This document shows, one piece after another, positions 23,533 to 35,236 of a stretch of DNA of 64,000 bases. The first letter of the stretch is position 1, and every line of letters starts with the position of its first letter. The position numbers were made by a program, and so were the translations under genes. The stretch is taken from contig OZ026847.1 of the NCBI GenBank assembly GCA_964023205.1, forward strand, positions 2,168,819-2,232,818. The letters run 5' to 3'. Origin of the DNA: Lutraria lutraria. Its lineage: Eukaryota; Mollusca; Bivalvia; Venerida; Mactridae. The notes beneath the pieces were generated by a model. That model made no database searches. It was not told the origin of the DNA and saw nothing but the letters and a program-made list of their open reading frames with translations.

Positions 23533-25799
23533 AAATGAACCCACTGTATAAAGTGCATTGCAAGTAATTTGAAACAAATATTACATTTGATTGGTCTTCT
23601 ATAAACCAATATCGCACGTAATTTACAATTTTTTGAACAACGATAACTACCCTGTATATTGGAATATATTACAACAATTACTATAAATGTATAAAGCAGG
23701 GAAGCGTGCCTCAGTTTTTTTATAAAGTCCTTCGTTCGTTAGATACTTGACTTCCGTACCTAGAGCCCCGCTGTTTATTACGTAATACTCCATAGATAAA
23801 AAATGAAAACAAGTATCAAAAGTCTGAGACACGGTTCCCTAGATTAACATTTCCGCTACAAAATACTGAAAAACGCTTTGAAATCCGTCATCAAATAAGA
23901 CGGCAATATTAATTCGAAAATGACACCTACTGTGTTTTTTAAGATGAGCAATTAACAATTAAAGTGTCGGATCATTGTCGTCTCATGAAATCAACGAATT
24001 TGACGCACCGCATTCAATTTTGATAGCCAATCAAAATCGCTTATGTTTACGGTTCAATAATTAAAACCACGCCCAGATTTGATGTATAGTAAGAGATTTT
24101 ATAGCAAATTTTTGTCATTAATGAATTAATAGTATCATATCGTACCGATACAATGCACATTACGTTAGAGATGTTTAACGTTGATAAGGAAAAGTCGATA
24201 AACGGGTGCAGTATTTATCGCTAATAAACACCATTTTTGAGCGTTCGGTTAGAAATGTTTTTGTTGCTTGGTATTAAAGTATGATATTAAACTTTGTAAA
24301 TAATGCAAAATATTATTTACGTTATTTTAGCGATTATAACCAAGCCAGATCAATCTCCTTTTAGATTATATGTTTATAGGTTGTATTTATTCTGCAATGC
24401 CATTGTATTATACCATGTATCCTCTTCACCGTACGGCTTACAGGATTGTTTCTGAATAAATTTCTATAAACTTCTTTGATATTATAATATTGGATACCAG
24501 TCTGGTCCCTTAAGGGGTCAAAGATCACTACGAAACACAATCTCCTACTTGTCGTGGGATAGAACATAATGAACTTCAAATCTTCAATGAGACTTCCCTA
24601 CATTATAGAATAAACACATGTCATGAATAATCGTTTTGTTAACTGTTCAGTTCGTGCGCATTACATATTGTGGCAGAAACAGAATAAAACTTGTTTAGTC
24701 AAAGGTATAGACTGTTAAACATTGGTCGATAGAATCTGACACATTCTACCGTTTCCCTGCGAGTAAATTTCTAAGTTTTGAAATCTCCGGTGACTTGTGT
24801 TAGCGTAACATTTGCAGATCTTTGAGAATCTGTATAACGCAGGTGATATAACATTGGGAATACGCGAGAGGGGATTTTATTTTGGAACACACAAGTTGCA
24901 TAATTCAGCTTTAGGGGTTATCCGTTTTCAATTACAGTTCTATGTTTCGTATAAAACAACATGACCCTTTAGAGCCGTGAGCAAAATGGTTTGACACGCT
25001 AATATTTCCAACGCTATTTTTTCACTTGTGTTTTATGCGCAACCGGGACCAACTCTGTTGTTTTTTCTAAATAGTTTATGAGGAGAATTTTGATACAGCT
25101 AATGCAAATGTAGTGGCTTTCGAAGAATGATAAAAACATTTTGAAAATCAAGCTATCAATGTCTTATCGAGTACCATTTCATATGTATTCACCCTATCTT
25201 CAAAGACATAAGGAAAAACTTTATACCAAATTATAAATTATAAAAAAACATCTATGTTTAAATTTTGTGAACTGCTTAATACTCAAAATAAAACTGTTTT
25301 TACTAAATACTGCTAGATTTGTAAAACAAGCTTTATATCTTAGAAATTCCATGTTAACTACTCTTAATTGATTACGTTCACCCTCTTAGCACAACTTTAC
25401 GTACATATATTGTCTGACACAGATTGCTAGTACTAGTATTTGTTGTTAATTATAATTTCTCATTCATATACCTTTTCAACCTATCACATGACATATGCTT
25501 ATTTGTATTGTATATTTGTTTTGATTTGACAATGTACATTGAACAAGTCTCTTATAAACGTCCTGTTCTGTTCTTATCTACAATATGGATAAGAAAAGGA
25601 ATTAGACAAAATATATACTTAATATACCACCTTCCCCAGTTTCTTCGGTATCGAACTTGTACTTACATAAAACAGGAGAGATTATACGTGACACATTGGC
25701 TGGTAACAATAGCCGTTCTTACAGATGAAGTAAATCTGTTGCTTCTTGTTCAAATGTAAGGCATGTTCACCATGTATATCACAATTTATTAGTTGACGT
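23533..25799. other. No recognisable feature
   Basis: AT-rich DNA. Open frames of up to 111 codons (25424-25759) are hydrophobic and of low complexity, without a recognised domain. Confidence 0.45.
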
Positions 25800-25860
25800 A
25801 TAGAGGTAATAATTATGCCCCCCCCCCCCCCTGTAGAGGTAATAATTATTCCCCCGTCGA
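25800..25860. repeat. 14-base C run between two copies of GTAGAGGTAATAATTAT
   Basis: ATAGAGGTAATAATTAT precedes the C run (25818-25831) and TGTAGAGGTAATAATTAT plus TCCCCC follows it. It looks like a duplicated 16-base segment ending in C. Confidence 0.8.
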
Positions 25861-27108
25861 AGAAGCGGGTGGGGGATATATTGCGTCGCACACGTCGATC
25901 GGTCTAACCTCGCTAGATTAGTCATCACTTTGGGATATAGATCGATCAGTAGCGTATGAAGAACAACGTGATTTTATTTTATGATGTAATGTATGTTCCC
26001 TGAAAATTGGAATTCCTAGAAAGTTTGACAATTTTTCAAGTCCAGATTTTTTTCGGAATTTAGAATCATAGTACTAGTACATGTATTATATTATTGTGTA
26101 CAATGATCCCGGCACCCATATATAAATACACTATTTGACTGGACATACGTATATAAAAACAAGGGCTATTAGACTGTAAGGCATGCTTATATATGTTAGA
26201 TTTATGTAACAAGCTAAGCCAACGATAAATACAAAACTTGTATGGATGATAGCCACTCTGACATACTACTACACTTTACGGACATCTAAGCAATGTACAG
26301 CAATAATCTAGATCACATTTTTGTATATCACTGAACCACGGATTGAAAACACAAGATATCGCCCGACTGTATTCTCCTTCTACGATATCTGTATCATATT
26401 ACATTAAATAATAGTTTGTGTTCACATTTGCCACATCTGTTGAAACAGCTGAGTAAAACTTTCTGAGCCTGCATGAAAATATATAAGAAACAAACACAAT
26501 TTGCGCATATAATGGAAACTCGCCGATGTTTCTTAAATGTTTAATGGCTGACGAATTCATTATACAAATCCAAGACGCCCACAAAGATGGTTGGTAAATT
26601 AGAGTTAACAAATAGCTGTATTGTGATTTAAGTTTTGAAATGCGGTTTGGGTTTAGTTTTGAATGTTTTTAATAGCGTTTTACACAGTCATATTTTCAAA
26701 GAGCATTTTTTTGGTAAATGCACTAAAATGATGCATAGATCGAAAATTATCTACAACTACAAACTCAGATTTAAAGGTCACCTAAGTACAAGAGCCTGAC
26801 ATCTATCTAATGTTGTCTAAAGGAAAATTCCAAGTCACAAATTCAAAGGATGGAATTTCAAAATACAATAAAACACATGACTAGAACAAATATCGCCCCT
26901 TCACAGTTTATCATTGTTACATAGTGGGATTCAGTCACAATTGTTATAATCTAAAATCTATATAACCTGTGATTTGACGTCGGATATAGTATTTTACTGA
27001 ATACGAAATGTATATTATATATTATTTTTATATATACTTTTATTGTCTGAGAAATTTGTTAAACCATATCTTAAGACAAATGAAGGAAATTGAAGAAATA
27101 ATATAATC
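25861..27108. other. No recognisable feature
   Basis: AT-rich DNA; nothing recognised. Confidence 0.5.
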
Positions 27109-27285
27109 TAGCCAAACCTGTGAACAAATGCTATCCTTGGGAAAGATATAATGTGACCTTTATTGACAGGTGGTCTTAAATTACAGGATATGCTGTTCTT
27201 AATCAATGACGGTTTTTAAGAATGGTCTTTATTCTCAGGGTGACCTTTTTGGAGGAGGCCGCTAACTCAGTGATTTAGATACAGT
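27109..27285 (+). mobile_element. Short TIR element (MITE family A), copy 2
   Basis: It begins TAGCCAAACCTGTGAACAAA and continues CTATCCTTGGGAAAGATATA, GTGACCTTTATTGACAGG, TCAATGACGGTTTTTAAG, GGCCGCTAACTCAG, and ends near TTAGATACAGTA. The order and words match 273-470 and the reverse of 37925-38092. Non-coding. Confidence 0.78.
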
Positions 27286-27369
27286 ATTGAATATCTAACA
27301 GTGGATAATTAATATTGAATATCTAACAGTGGATAATTAATATTGAATATCTAACAGTGGATAATTAAT
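27286..27369. repeat. Tandem array, 28-bp unit, 3 copies
   Basis: ATTGAATATCTAACAGTGGA plus TAATTAAT is repeated at 27286, 27314 and 27342, apparently without change. The first unit begins directly after the TACAGT end of the adjoining MITE. Confidence 0.93.
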
Positions 27370-27767
27370 GACATCAAAGTTCATTTCAAGGAAGTAATAA
27401 TCACACACATTGAACACATTAACAGAGCAAGAAGTGAGTAATCCAAACCTCATTAGTTTGCATGTTCAACGTTAATTAGAGACTTACTCAGTCCTCATCA
27501 CAAAGAATCACATGTCATGGACAAGACATTTACGGCAGCTTAGATATGCCAGAGAATTCTAATTAACATTCAGTATATGAATGTGCATTATAAAGGTACT
27601 TTGGTACAATGTTCTTATGTAAGACAGCCCCCCCCCCCAAATGACAATGAATTATGTACATGCATTGATAATCCAACATAATAATAAAGGTATCCTTTGT
27701 ACTTGTTTCCACCAATGAAACTTTAATTAACACATGATTTGTGGGTGATCCACTGAGGAGCAGTCCG
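27370..27767. other. Spacer with an 11-base C run
   Basis: C run at 27628-27638. Nothing else recognised. Confidence 0.45.
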
Positions 27768-28020
27768 CCCGGTTAGCTCAGTGGTTAGAGTGTTTGTCTA
27801 CTGATAGAGAGGTTGTGAGTTCGAACCCCGGGCGAGGCTCACACTGTCCGTGACAAATTTGACTAAAGATATTACATCCTATGTTAAATTGTCCTCCACC
27901 TCTGAATCGTGTGGGATTGCTTGGATAGAATGTGATTAATACTAGTTTATAACTAAATGAAGTCCAGGATAGCTGGTTAGAACAAGCTTACAGTCAGTAT
28001 TGCATGCAATACAAGTCCCC
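27768..28020 (+). mobile_element. tRNA-derived SINE (family A), copy 2
   Basis: GCCCGGTTAGCTCAGTGGTT (A-box), GTTTGTCTACTGATAG, GTGAGTTCGAACCCCGGGCG (B-box), GCTCACACTGTCCGTGACAA. The segment resembles a tRNA, with GCCCGG able to pair with CCGGGC, but the T stem (GTGAG against CCCGG) cannot form, so it is SINE-derived. The downstream body to about 28020 is assigned by position only. Confidence 0.78.
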
Positions 28021-28181
28021 TGCCAGCACATATCATTGGAATGTTAGCTGCTGTTTATACAGCACCATCTGTCTAGATTTTTTAATGATGACAATTTTGT
28101 CTAAATGAGCGAGCCAGCTTAAGTTATCATCCGGAAACCAAATTTCTATTTTTAGTAACAGTGACCTAGATATTTGACCTA

Positions 28182-28711
28182 CAATCTGATTAAAATCATA
28201 TCCTCAAACCCGCTACGCTATGAGGATCTGAAGACGACCTATAGAAGGTCACCTCAAGTGACCTTTTCCACTAGCCAATCAGCGCCTTACTTTCATAATT
28301 CTGAAAGTGATCTGATTCTATTTTTAACCGCAGTCAAAAACAATATTTGACTTGTAGTTATCACGAACACCTATTCTTACGCAACTAAATGTAATGATAG
28401 CGCGTATGTGACATGCGTGTTTATTAAATTTTCTATACTACTATGGCCGATCGATCAGGATTACTAAAAAAATCAAAAAATGGTTGCAGACAAATATGTT
28501 ATACGTAATTTAATGTTTACTAACGTTTAAATAACATCGTCAGGTAGAAAGTTCATTCGGCCAAAGTACCGATGAAACGAGTTATACGATTGGCTGAATT
28601 ATAAATAGATATAAATAGTGATAATGGAAATTCCGACTTTTGAAAATAGAAACTGGTATAGGCCGTCATCAGATCTTGCCGTAAGGAAGATCGAATACTT
28701 TAGTCAGATTG
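28182..28711. mobile_element. 530-bp MITE with 9-bp target duplication
   Basis: Ends: CAATCTGATTAAAATC on the left and, read in reverse, CAATCTGACTAAAGTATTC on the right, extending imperfectly through GGATCTGAAGACGACCTATA against AGATCTGATGACGGCCTATA. The element is flanked by TTTGACCTA at 28173-28181 and 28712-28720. Removing the element and one TTTGACCTA restores a continuous 145-bp repeat unit. Nine-base duplications are typical of Mutator-like elements, and also found at the upper range of some other groups. No transposase. Confidence 0.88.
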
Positions 28712-29118
28712 TTTGACCTATTGACCCCGAATGTAATCCTACTCTAGGTTATCCCCTAAGCTATCCATACACCAACTTTCATTCAAATTCATCACCCCTA
28801 ACTGAAGTTATCGTACGGAAACCAAATTTCTATTTTTAGTAACAGTGACCTAGATGTTTGACCTATTGACCCCAAATGCAATCCCACTCTATGTTATACC
28901 ATACGCTATCCATATACCGATTTTCATTGAAATCCATCACCCCTAACTGAAGTTATCATACGGAAACCAAATTTCTATTTTTAATAACAGTGACCTAGAT
29001 GTTTGACCTATTGACCCCAAATGCAATCCCACTCTAGGCAATGCCCTAAGCTATCCATATACCACCTTTCATTGAAATCCGTCAATTCTAACTGAAGTTA
29101 TCATCCGGAAACCACTTC

Positions 29119-29119
29119 G

Positions 29120-29166
<47 letters not shown>

Positions 29167-29190
29167 GGACGGACGGACGGACGGACGGAC
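29119..29190. repeat. GACA/GACG tetranucleotide microsatellite
   Basis: About twelve GACA units followed by about six GACG units, immediately after the last partial 145-bp unit. A compound array of two repeat types. Confidence 0.95.
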
Positions 29191-29514
29191 ATACTAACGA
29201 TAGGATACTTAAGTGGCTTTTCCATGTTAAAATTTGTCAAAATTTAGCCACATAAACCCGATTTTAGCCACATAAATCCACTTATGGACATTTTTTTAAG
29301 TGACTCCGGTTGAACAAAGAGTCCTAACCCTAGAGTCACCCAAACCCAATTTGTTTGTACGGACTGACGACGACAAACACTATAGTCCCCTCCGGTACGG
29401 CAGGGGACTAATAACTGCCCGTCACCATATGACTGAAATAATGTTGAAAATGGCGTTAAACCTGATGGAACAAACAAATATTCACTGAGGAACATACTTG
29501 GTGCAGTAATTATA
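29191..29514. other. Spacer with a short duplicated motif
   Basis: TTAGCCACATAAA occurs twice (about 29244 and 29264). Nothing else recognised. Confidence 0.45.
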
Positions 29515-29650
29515 TCGGTATTTTTGTTTGTTTGTTTATTTGAGTTCTACGCCTCTTTTCAACAGTCAGAGTCAGATGAGGCGGACAGTTCATCTAACCA
29601 TCGTTCCTGGGAAGAGCCAGTACTAGACTCCTATCCTCCGAAGGCAAAGT
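29515..29650 (-). mobile_element. SINE 3' part, copy 3
   Basis: On the minus strand: GGAGTCTAGTACTGG, TTCCCAGGAACGATGGTTAG, TGAACTGTCCGCC, CTCTGACTGTTGAAAAG, then AAATAAACAAACAAACAAA as tail. It matches 1190-1310 and 10545-10670. Tail length suggests a fairly young copy. Confidence 0.8.
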
Positions 29651-32444
29651 ATTTTTGTTTAATGTTGCACAGTTAGCCAGACCCTTCTTACACATATCTT
29701 CATTTTCTTTACAAACAATATAATTTACGGTGAGAATATTTCAGACATGGATTCCCCATGGATGATTTTATCAAATTTGCAAAATGTGTCGAACGGCTTA
29801 ATGAAAGAAAAAGAAAATAACAAACACTTTGGCTTCGATCGTAAATTGTCAAGCATTGTGACCAAATCCTCGGTTGATTCTTGAAGTGCAACGTTTGCAG
29901 ACTTAATACAATGTAAACACTACAGGGAATGTCCTTAAGTTACTTTACGCGGGGTGACAAATGCTATATGTTCTATTATGGTGGGGCAATTATAATCTAA
30001 GTGCACAATATCTCTTTTTATGTATGTCGTCTTGCGTTTAGCGTTGCGAATTGATACTTATTTATTTAACGCCATTAAAAAGCAACAACAGTTATATACG
30101 GCGGTCGATTCACGTAACATGTTTTCCGGGACGGTATTCAAACCAGTACTGACTTACCTTTATAGGGAACTGGCAACTTCTCCACATGTGGAGAAAAATC
30201 GACATTTTTAGATTTTTCTTCCCAGAAAGATATGATCTGCAGCTGCCGGAAATCGCCTGGTTACAAGTCCAGAACAATTTCGACTGGTCCACGACCGCGT
30301 CCCAAATTCATGATATAATAGAACCGTTAAGGAAATATTAAGGTAACAACAGATGACATGACACAAGATTATTAATCAAACATATGGTCATTTAATCAAG
30401 TATATGATCATATGTTTAAACATGACATAATTAAAAAAGTCCACGAGACTTGCTGACAATGTTAATATTTTCAAAACTTTTTTAGTCCCTATGGTGTTGG
30501 ATGTAGTTTTCATTAATTGATAATGACAGATTATGATTGAATTTGTAAGTTTGAACGTGGTGAGAGATATACTTTGTACAACATGGTACGTCTTTGACTT
30601 TTTTTGCTCGTCGCTCCGGTGTTGATTACGATTACAATTGTCCTATATGCCCCGCCCCCTCTGAGACGTTGTTGGATTTAATTGATATGTCACACAACAA
30701 GATTATTCATTGCTTCGTGAATACCTCACTCATTTCCTCCTATTTCAGTTTCAATTGTTATACGTCTCATAAGATTTAACAATATTTTGGCTAGCTCGAC
30801 GCATCAGTCAGAAAAACTTAATATGGTATTCCGCGGCTTTATATCACATACATTATTTGATATTACGCCGCATTAGCGGAATGATCGCATTTTGTCTCCA
30901 GCAACTTAATATTTATAACAAAAATGTCAACAAGTCATCATAAATATAGATAATGTAAATCATGCTATCTGGTGCATCAATATATTTTAGACTAGTGAGA
31001 GCAATATATCGTAGTTTATCGGGATGTTTAGCATGTCCAAATTCACAATGCGTTATGATGCAAGGCAGATCGAATTTTATTTGGAAATAGTGTCATCTAA
31101 GTAGTCATGGAGATAAGTGTTCCTTTCAGGGTTTAAAATGTTTTCTTACCGAAGTAATAATAAAAATATTTGTCAAAATTTCATTTTTATCGTTTATAGA
31201 ACATTTGGCAAAATGTAAATTCAAGCTGAATCATGAATCTTATTTTAAGTGTTAATAAACAACAATATCTAGCTTTATATAAACTTATCCGTGTAGATCT
31301 GTCAAAATGGAGAGAGACCTAATTTCTTGCACTGTTGGTTGAATGCAGCCGTGCTATATCCTCAAATTATGGAATTTTTACCCAATTGCAATTTATGATT
31401 GATAGTAAATCTTCGAATGACTACTATTCTAATGTCACATTTCTGTCATTTTGTAGTTGAGTCCCTACACTTGTGACATGCGTACGTTTTCGAATGTTAT
31501 ATTATCAGAACTTTGTCTTTATTCCGACTGGCTATTCGTTGTATGCTTTACCATGTTTTATTCGCAAAAAATACAGAATTTTATAACTCCCATGAGTCTG
31601 TTCGTTATCGGCTAAGAAGAGACCTTTTGCTTTCGTGGAACGACAATTTCTGAGTTCATTGTCAGATAGAAATGACAAACATGGAATATTTAAATAATAA
31701 TTAAATTAATTAGCAATTCAAATGTACTTCACCTTTCTCAAGATGTAAGAATATTCTCTAGAAATAAGTTTTTATTGAATGGATAATATTTTTTCCCACA
31801 AAATGTAAAGATTTGTTTTTGATGTTTTCTGTCTAAAGAGTGGTCGAACTCTGACGTCAGAATCTACATTTAATCGTTTCGAAGAGAATATAAATACATT
31901 TTGTATATACATAATAAGACACACATAATTATATTGTGTAAATAAACGGCACACATTTGCGAACAATGTACATGACTTAGTCAATGCATTTACGTTACGC
32001 GAATACAAGGGTATTTTTTTTATTTCAAACATTTTCTTTCAAACTTTGGTAATTGTCTACAAATTTCTGAGACAAACCTTGTGCTGGCATGTCGCCTATG
32101 TCTTCTTTTGGTGACTCAGACACAAGTCCGCCTCATTTGTACAGAATATATTCTTTATTTTCCATGTATTAATGGTGTTTAACTATTATATGAACACGTG
32201 CTTATAAAAACATATATTTTCGCGACAATGACACTTTAATACTAGGAAGTCCTGTATGCTCGTATTCTTAGGACCAAATAACACATTCTCTTTCAAGTTA
32301 TGTTTTAAATAGCTATTAACATTTTGCGAGCAGTGCTCTAATTAAATTTGAAATATATTTCCATTCCTACCATCAGCAGCAGCCTAAGTTATCTACTAAG
32401 TAAAGGTTAACACGTCTATTGTAGTGTAACCCCGATTTAAAGGG
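29651..32444. other. No recognisable feature
   Basis: Contains one CRE octamer TGACGTCA at 31852-31859. AT-rich; open frames up to 86 codons have no recognised domain. Confidence 0.45.
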
Positions 32445-32650
32445 TCAGCCAAGTTGGCTTAGTACTTCCCGACTCCCTTTTCTTTTTTCCGGGCACCTCA
32501 CTGATATAGGCCTACGAAAACCATTATAACTAGCTCGCGGCTCACCAACCGACCGCATCAGTTCTAACCCAGTCTCCACTGGGATTCGAGCCTTCAATCT
32601 CCCGCTCCGAAGGTGGACACCCAAACCACTACGGTTACGGTCTACTATGT
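32445..32650 (-). mobile_element. tRNA-derived SINE, other family
   Basis: On the minus strand: GTAACCGTAGTGGTTTGGGT (A-box region), CCACCTTCGGAGCGGGAG, AAGGCTCGAATCCCAGTGG (B-box), then a body ending near GGCTGACCC. The head is distinct from families A-C. Body limits are uncertain. Confidence 0.6.
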
Positions 32651-33021
32651 TAGTTGTAACGGATGTTTGTTTAATAACATCTATGAGCGTTATATGATAC
32701 TGTATTTAAATGCTCGTCTTTTCTACACTTACAAATAACAACAAATACCAATTTATCCTGTTTCTACATTGTTTTTAGACCTAATAAAGCAGTGACTGGA
32801 TAAACCTGGCTTTATCCTGTCACTAGATCACGTGGTCAGCTTTATTTCGTCACTTTGTATTCCTACGCGCCGTAGTCCGCTCGTTATACAACAAAGTGTG
32901 CTTTTTATATTACAAAATGATACAATTATTTAAAAAATAAAGTGGATGTTGAAATTCTCAACGTATTCTAAGAGTTTTTATTCAAAATAGCGTGACGGTT
33001 GTACGGGACTATTTTATTGGC
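32651..33021. other. No recognisable feature
   Basis: AT-rich spacer left of the large inverted repeat. Confidence 0.45.
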
Positions 33022-34173
33022 TCAGGTTTTTATCTACCCCGCTGGTTCTCCCAGTCACAACGCGGCGCAATATTGTACCGGAAACCCCGACAATTGTAGT
33101 CAAAGTGCGGTGGGACCTAGAAAACGTGCGCAACGGTCAATATTTCATTTCTGGAGCTGGCAAAGGACGATGAACTTATTTGTATTCATGGTAAGATTTG
33201 ACTGCTATTTCATAACACTGTTTTCATGCATACTAAAACACAACATCTGAAAACGTTGGGAAAGAGTTTACTGACATGCTTCACAAGCTATCTAAGTCCA
33301 TTTTCCTGTATACAATGACTCGTTAAAAACTATGAAAACATGTTTCTCGGATGTAAATATAGTAAATGGTTAAATATATATAGACCCTAAACAAGTCAGT
33401 TTATTTTAATCTGTACATGTTTGCTCTGTAATATGAATGGAGTAGAATACTTTATACACATTATTTATTCACAAAATATACATTAATTTCGTAATACTAT
33501 GATATATGAATGTAGTAAAAGTTTTATACTCGTTATCTATATACAAAAATATACATTAATTTTATACTACTGGTGATATGAATGAAGTGAAAGTTTTATA
33601 CCCATTATGTAAAATAAAAATATACATTAATTTTATACTACTGAGTGATATAACTGAAGTAAAAGTTTTATACTCATTATCTACATGTATATACAAAAAT
33701 TATACATTAATGTTGTACTACTGAGTGATATGAATGAAGTAAAAAAATTATACTCTTTATTAATGTATTTAAATGCTATGCTTGTTCAAAATATGATCTC
33801 AGGTAGTTATCTAATTATTTTTTATTACATACGCGTGTATTCTCAGATGTAAATAATAAATATTTTTGTATGTAGATAATGAATATAAAACTTTTACTTC
33901 ATTCATATCACATAGAAAACATAGTAAACTCTTTCCCAACGTTTTCAGATGTTGTGTTTTAGTATGCATGAAAACAGTGTTATGAAATTGCTGTCAAATC
34001 TTACCATGTATACAAATAAGTTCATCGTCCTATGCCAGCTCCAGAAAAGACATATTGACCGTTGCGCACGTTTTCTAGGTCCCACCGCACTTTGACTACA
34101 ATTGCCGGGGTTTCCGGTACAATATTGCGCCGCGTTGTGACTGGGAGAACCAGCGGGGTAGATAAAAACCTGA
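33022..34173. mobile_element. Foldback-like element: 251-bp inverted arms around an AT-rich core
   Basis: The left arm 33022-33272 and right arm 33923-34173 are reverse complements over exactly 251 bases with about 7 mismatches and no gap noticed. Both begin TCAGGTTTTTATCTACCCCG at the outside and end AAAGAGTTTACT inside. The arms are GC- and CpG-richer than the surroundings. The core (33273-33922) is AT-rich, carries a degenerate 72-80-bp tandem repeat and one inverted unit of it. No transposase frame. It could be a foldback/MITE-type transposon or a local inverted duplication; only the inverted repeat itself is certain. Confidence 0.85.
33431..33780 (+). repeat. Degenerate tandem repeat, 72-80 bp, about 4.5 units
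   Basis: GATATGAATGAAGTAAAAG, TTTTATACTC, TTATCTAC, AAAATATACATTAATTTT and TACTACTG recur with starts near 33431, 33504, 33576, 33648 and 33728. The same unit appears once on the opposite strand at about 33850-33915, next to the right arm. Confidence 0.8.
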
Positions 34174-35236
34174 CCGCGCCAAGGGGAGTCACTCTTGGCG
34201 TTTGTTTGCGGATAACATGGCGTATGTCACTCCTTCTCTTTTTTCAGATTACCCGACCCGTTTTCAAGTAATTTACAAAAGTCAATATTTGGACAAAATA
34301 CGACCGAGTTATTAAATTTTGGGTAATATTACATGTGAAAAGAGCAAAATTGCCGAAAAAACAATTCCTGACTTCGAGCTCCTATGAGTAGAATGACCAC
34401 CTTACAAATACTCTTTTCTCATGCACGATTAAATCGTGAGCAACACCAATCAATATCACAGTATATAGTATACGTAACGCGTAAGGCAAATATTTCACGC
34501 TATACTATGAAAACGTGTGAAATGAATATTCTTGTAAACCTTTGTCTTGGTACAGAAAGATGCGTTATACTATTGCTTCTGTTTTCTGATTACATAAGCT
34601 CAATAAATTGAATTGCGAGAAACATTTATGTGTTAAATTTAGATAATATCTTTGGGAAGAAGAATCAATTACTTGTTTTCACACTTGTGTATAATTATCT
34701 CCATATACAAAATTAGTTTGCGTTCAAGACCTAATTCTTAATATGTGTATAAATTGCTGGAAATTCTCAAATTGGTTCAGCTTCTCAAAGTCCCGATACT
34801 TCTGCTCTATATAGTTTACATATGATACAATTAAGTTATCAACACAGCTCTCACCTAAGTTCAATCAATACATCTACACATTTGGACAACTAATACTTCA
34901 TTTTATGGCCCATTTTCTTAGCTTAAGGTCTTAAAAGCTTGTTTAAGTGAATCTTCTAATGAATATTATACACAGATAGTTGAAATTGGTTATAAAAATA
35001 CAATTAAACCTACTCGAAATCCACTTTGACTTTACCAAGAAGGCATTGAAGTTGAAGGAGAAGGGGAAGAGTGCAAGAAGGGGCCTCCATTTAGACAAGG
35101 AATGAGATAGATACTTTATTTTTCCATTAGGCCAACTGGCTCATGAGGACAGCAACATACGAAAATATACATTGGTAACATACATAGTTATGAGAAAGGT
35201 ACCTTTTTAGGTGTAAGCCCTATATACGCTGACGAT
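34174..35236. other. No gene; hairpin at the edge of the inverted repeat
   Basis: CGCCAAG (34177-34183) and CTTGGCG (34194-34200) form a 7-bp stem four bases outside the right arm. The rest is AT-rich with no recognised feature. Confidence 0.45.

Larger units (their letters stand above)
28117..29190 (+). mobile_element. Pearl-like (Helitron-associated) element with 145-bp tandem core
   Basis: The repeated unit contains ACTGAAGTTATC, ACGGAAACCAAATTTCTATT, AACAGTGACCTAGATG, TTTGACCTATTGACCCC, CACTCTAGG and TTTCATTGAAATCC. Units begin at 28117, 28801, 28946 and 29091. The first interval is 145 bp once the 530-bp insert and one 9-bp duplication are subtracted. The array ends in GACA/GACG microsatellite DNA at 29119-29190. 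A tandem core near 160 bp plus an ACGG-type microsatellite is the layout of bivalve pearl elements (established knowledge); the outer ends were not found. Confidence 0.65.

Noticed and set aside
25424..25759. 111-codon hydrophobic frame
   Set aside because: Low-complexity translation of AT-rich DNA; no recognised family, no splice context.
27768..27842. Functional tRNA gene
   Set aside because: A- and B-boxes are good, but the T stem cannot pair and the same sequence recurs in other diverged copies, so it is a SINE head.
32999..33250. 83-codon frame in the left arm of the inverted repeat
   Set aside because: No domain recognised; the frame starts outside the repeat and the arm is duplicated in reverse in non-coding DNA.
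35100..35160. TTCCATTAGGCCAACTGGCTC as part of a LINE or conserved element
   Set aside because: It looks non-random, but no second copy in the window and no family could be named.
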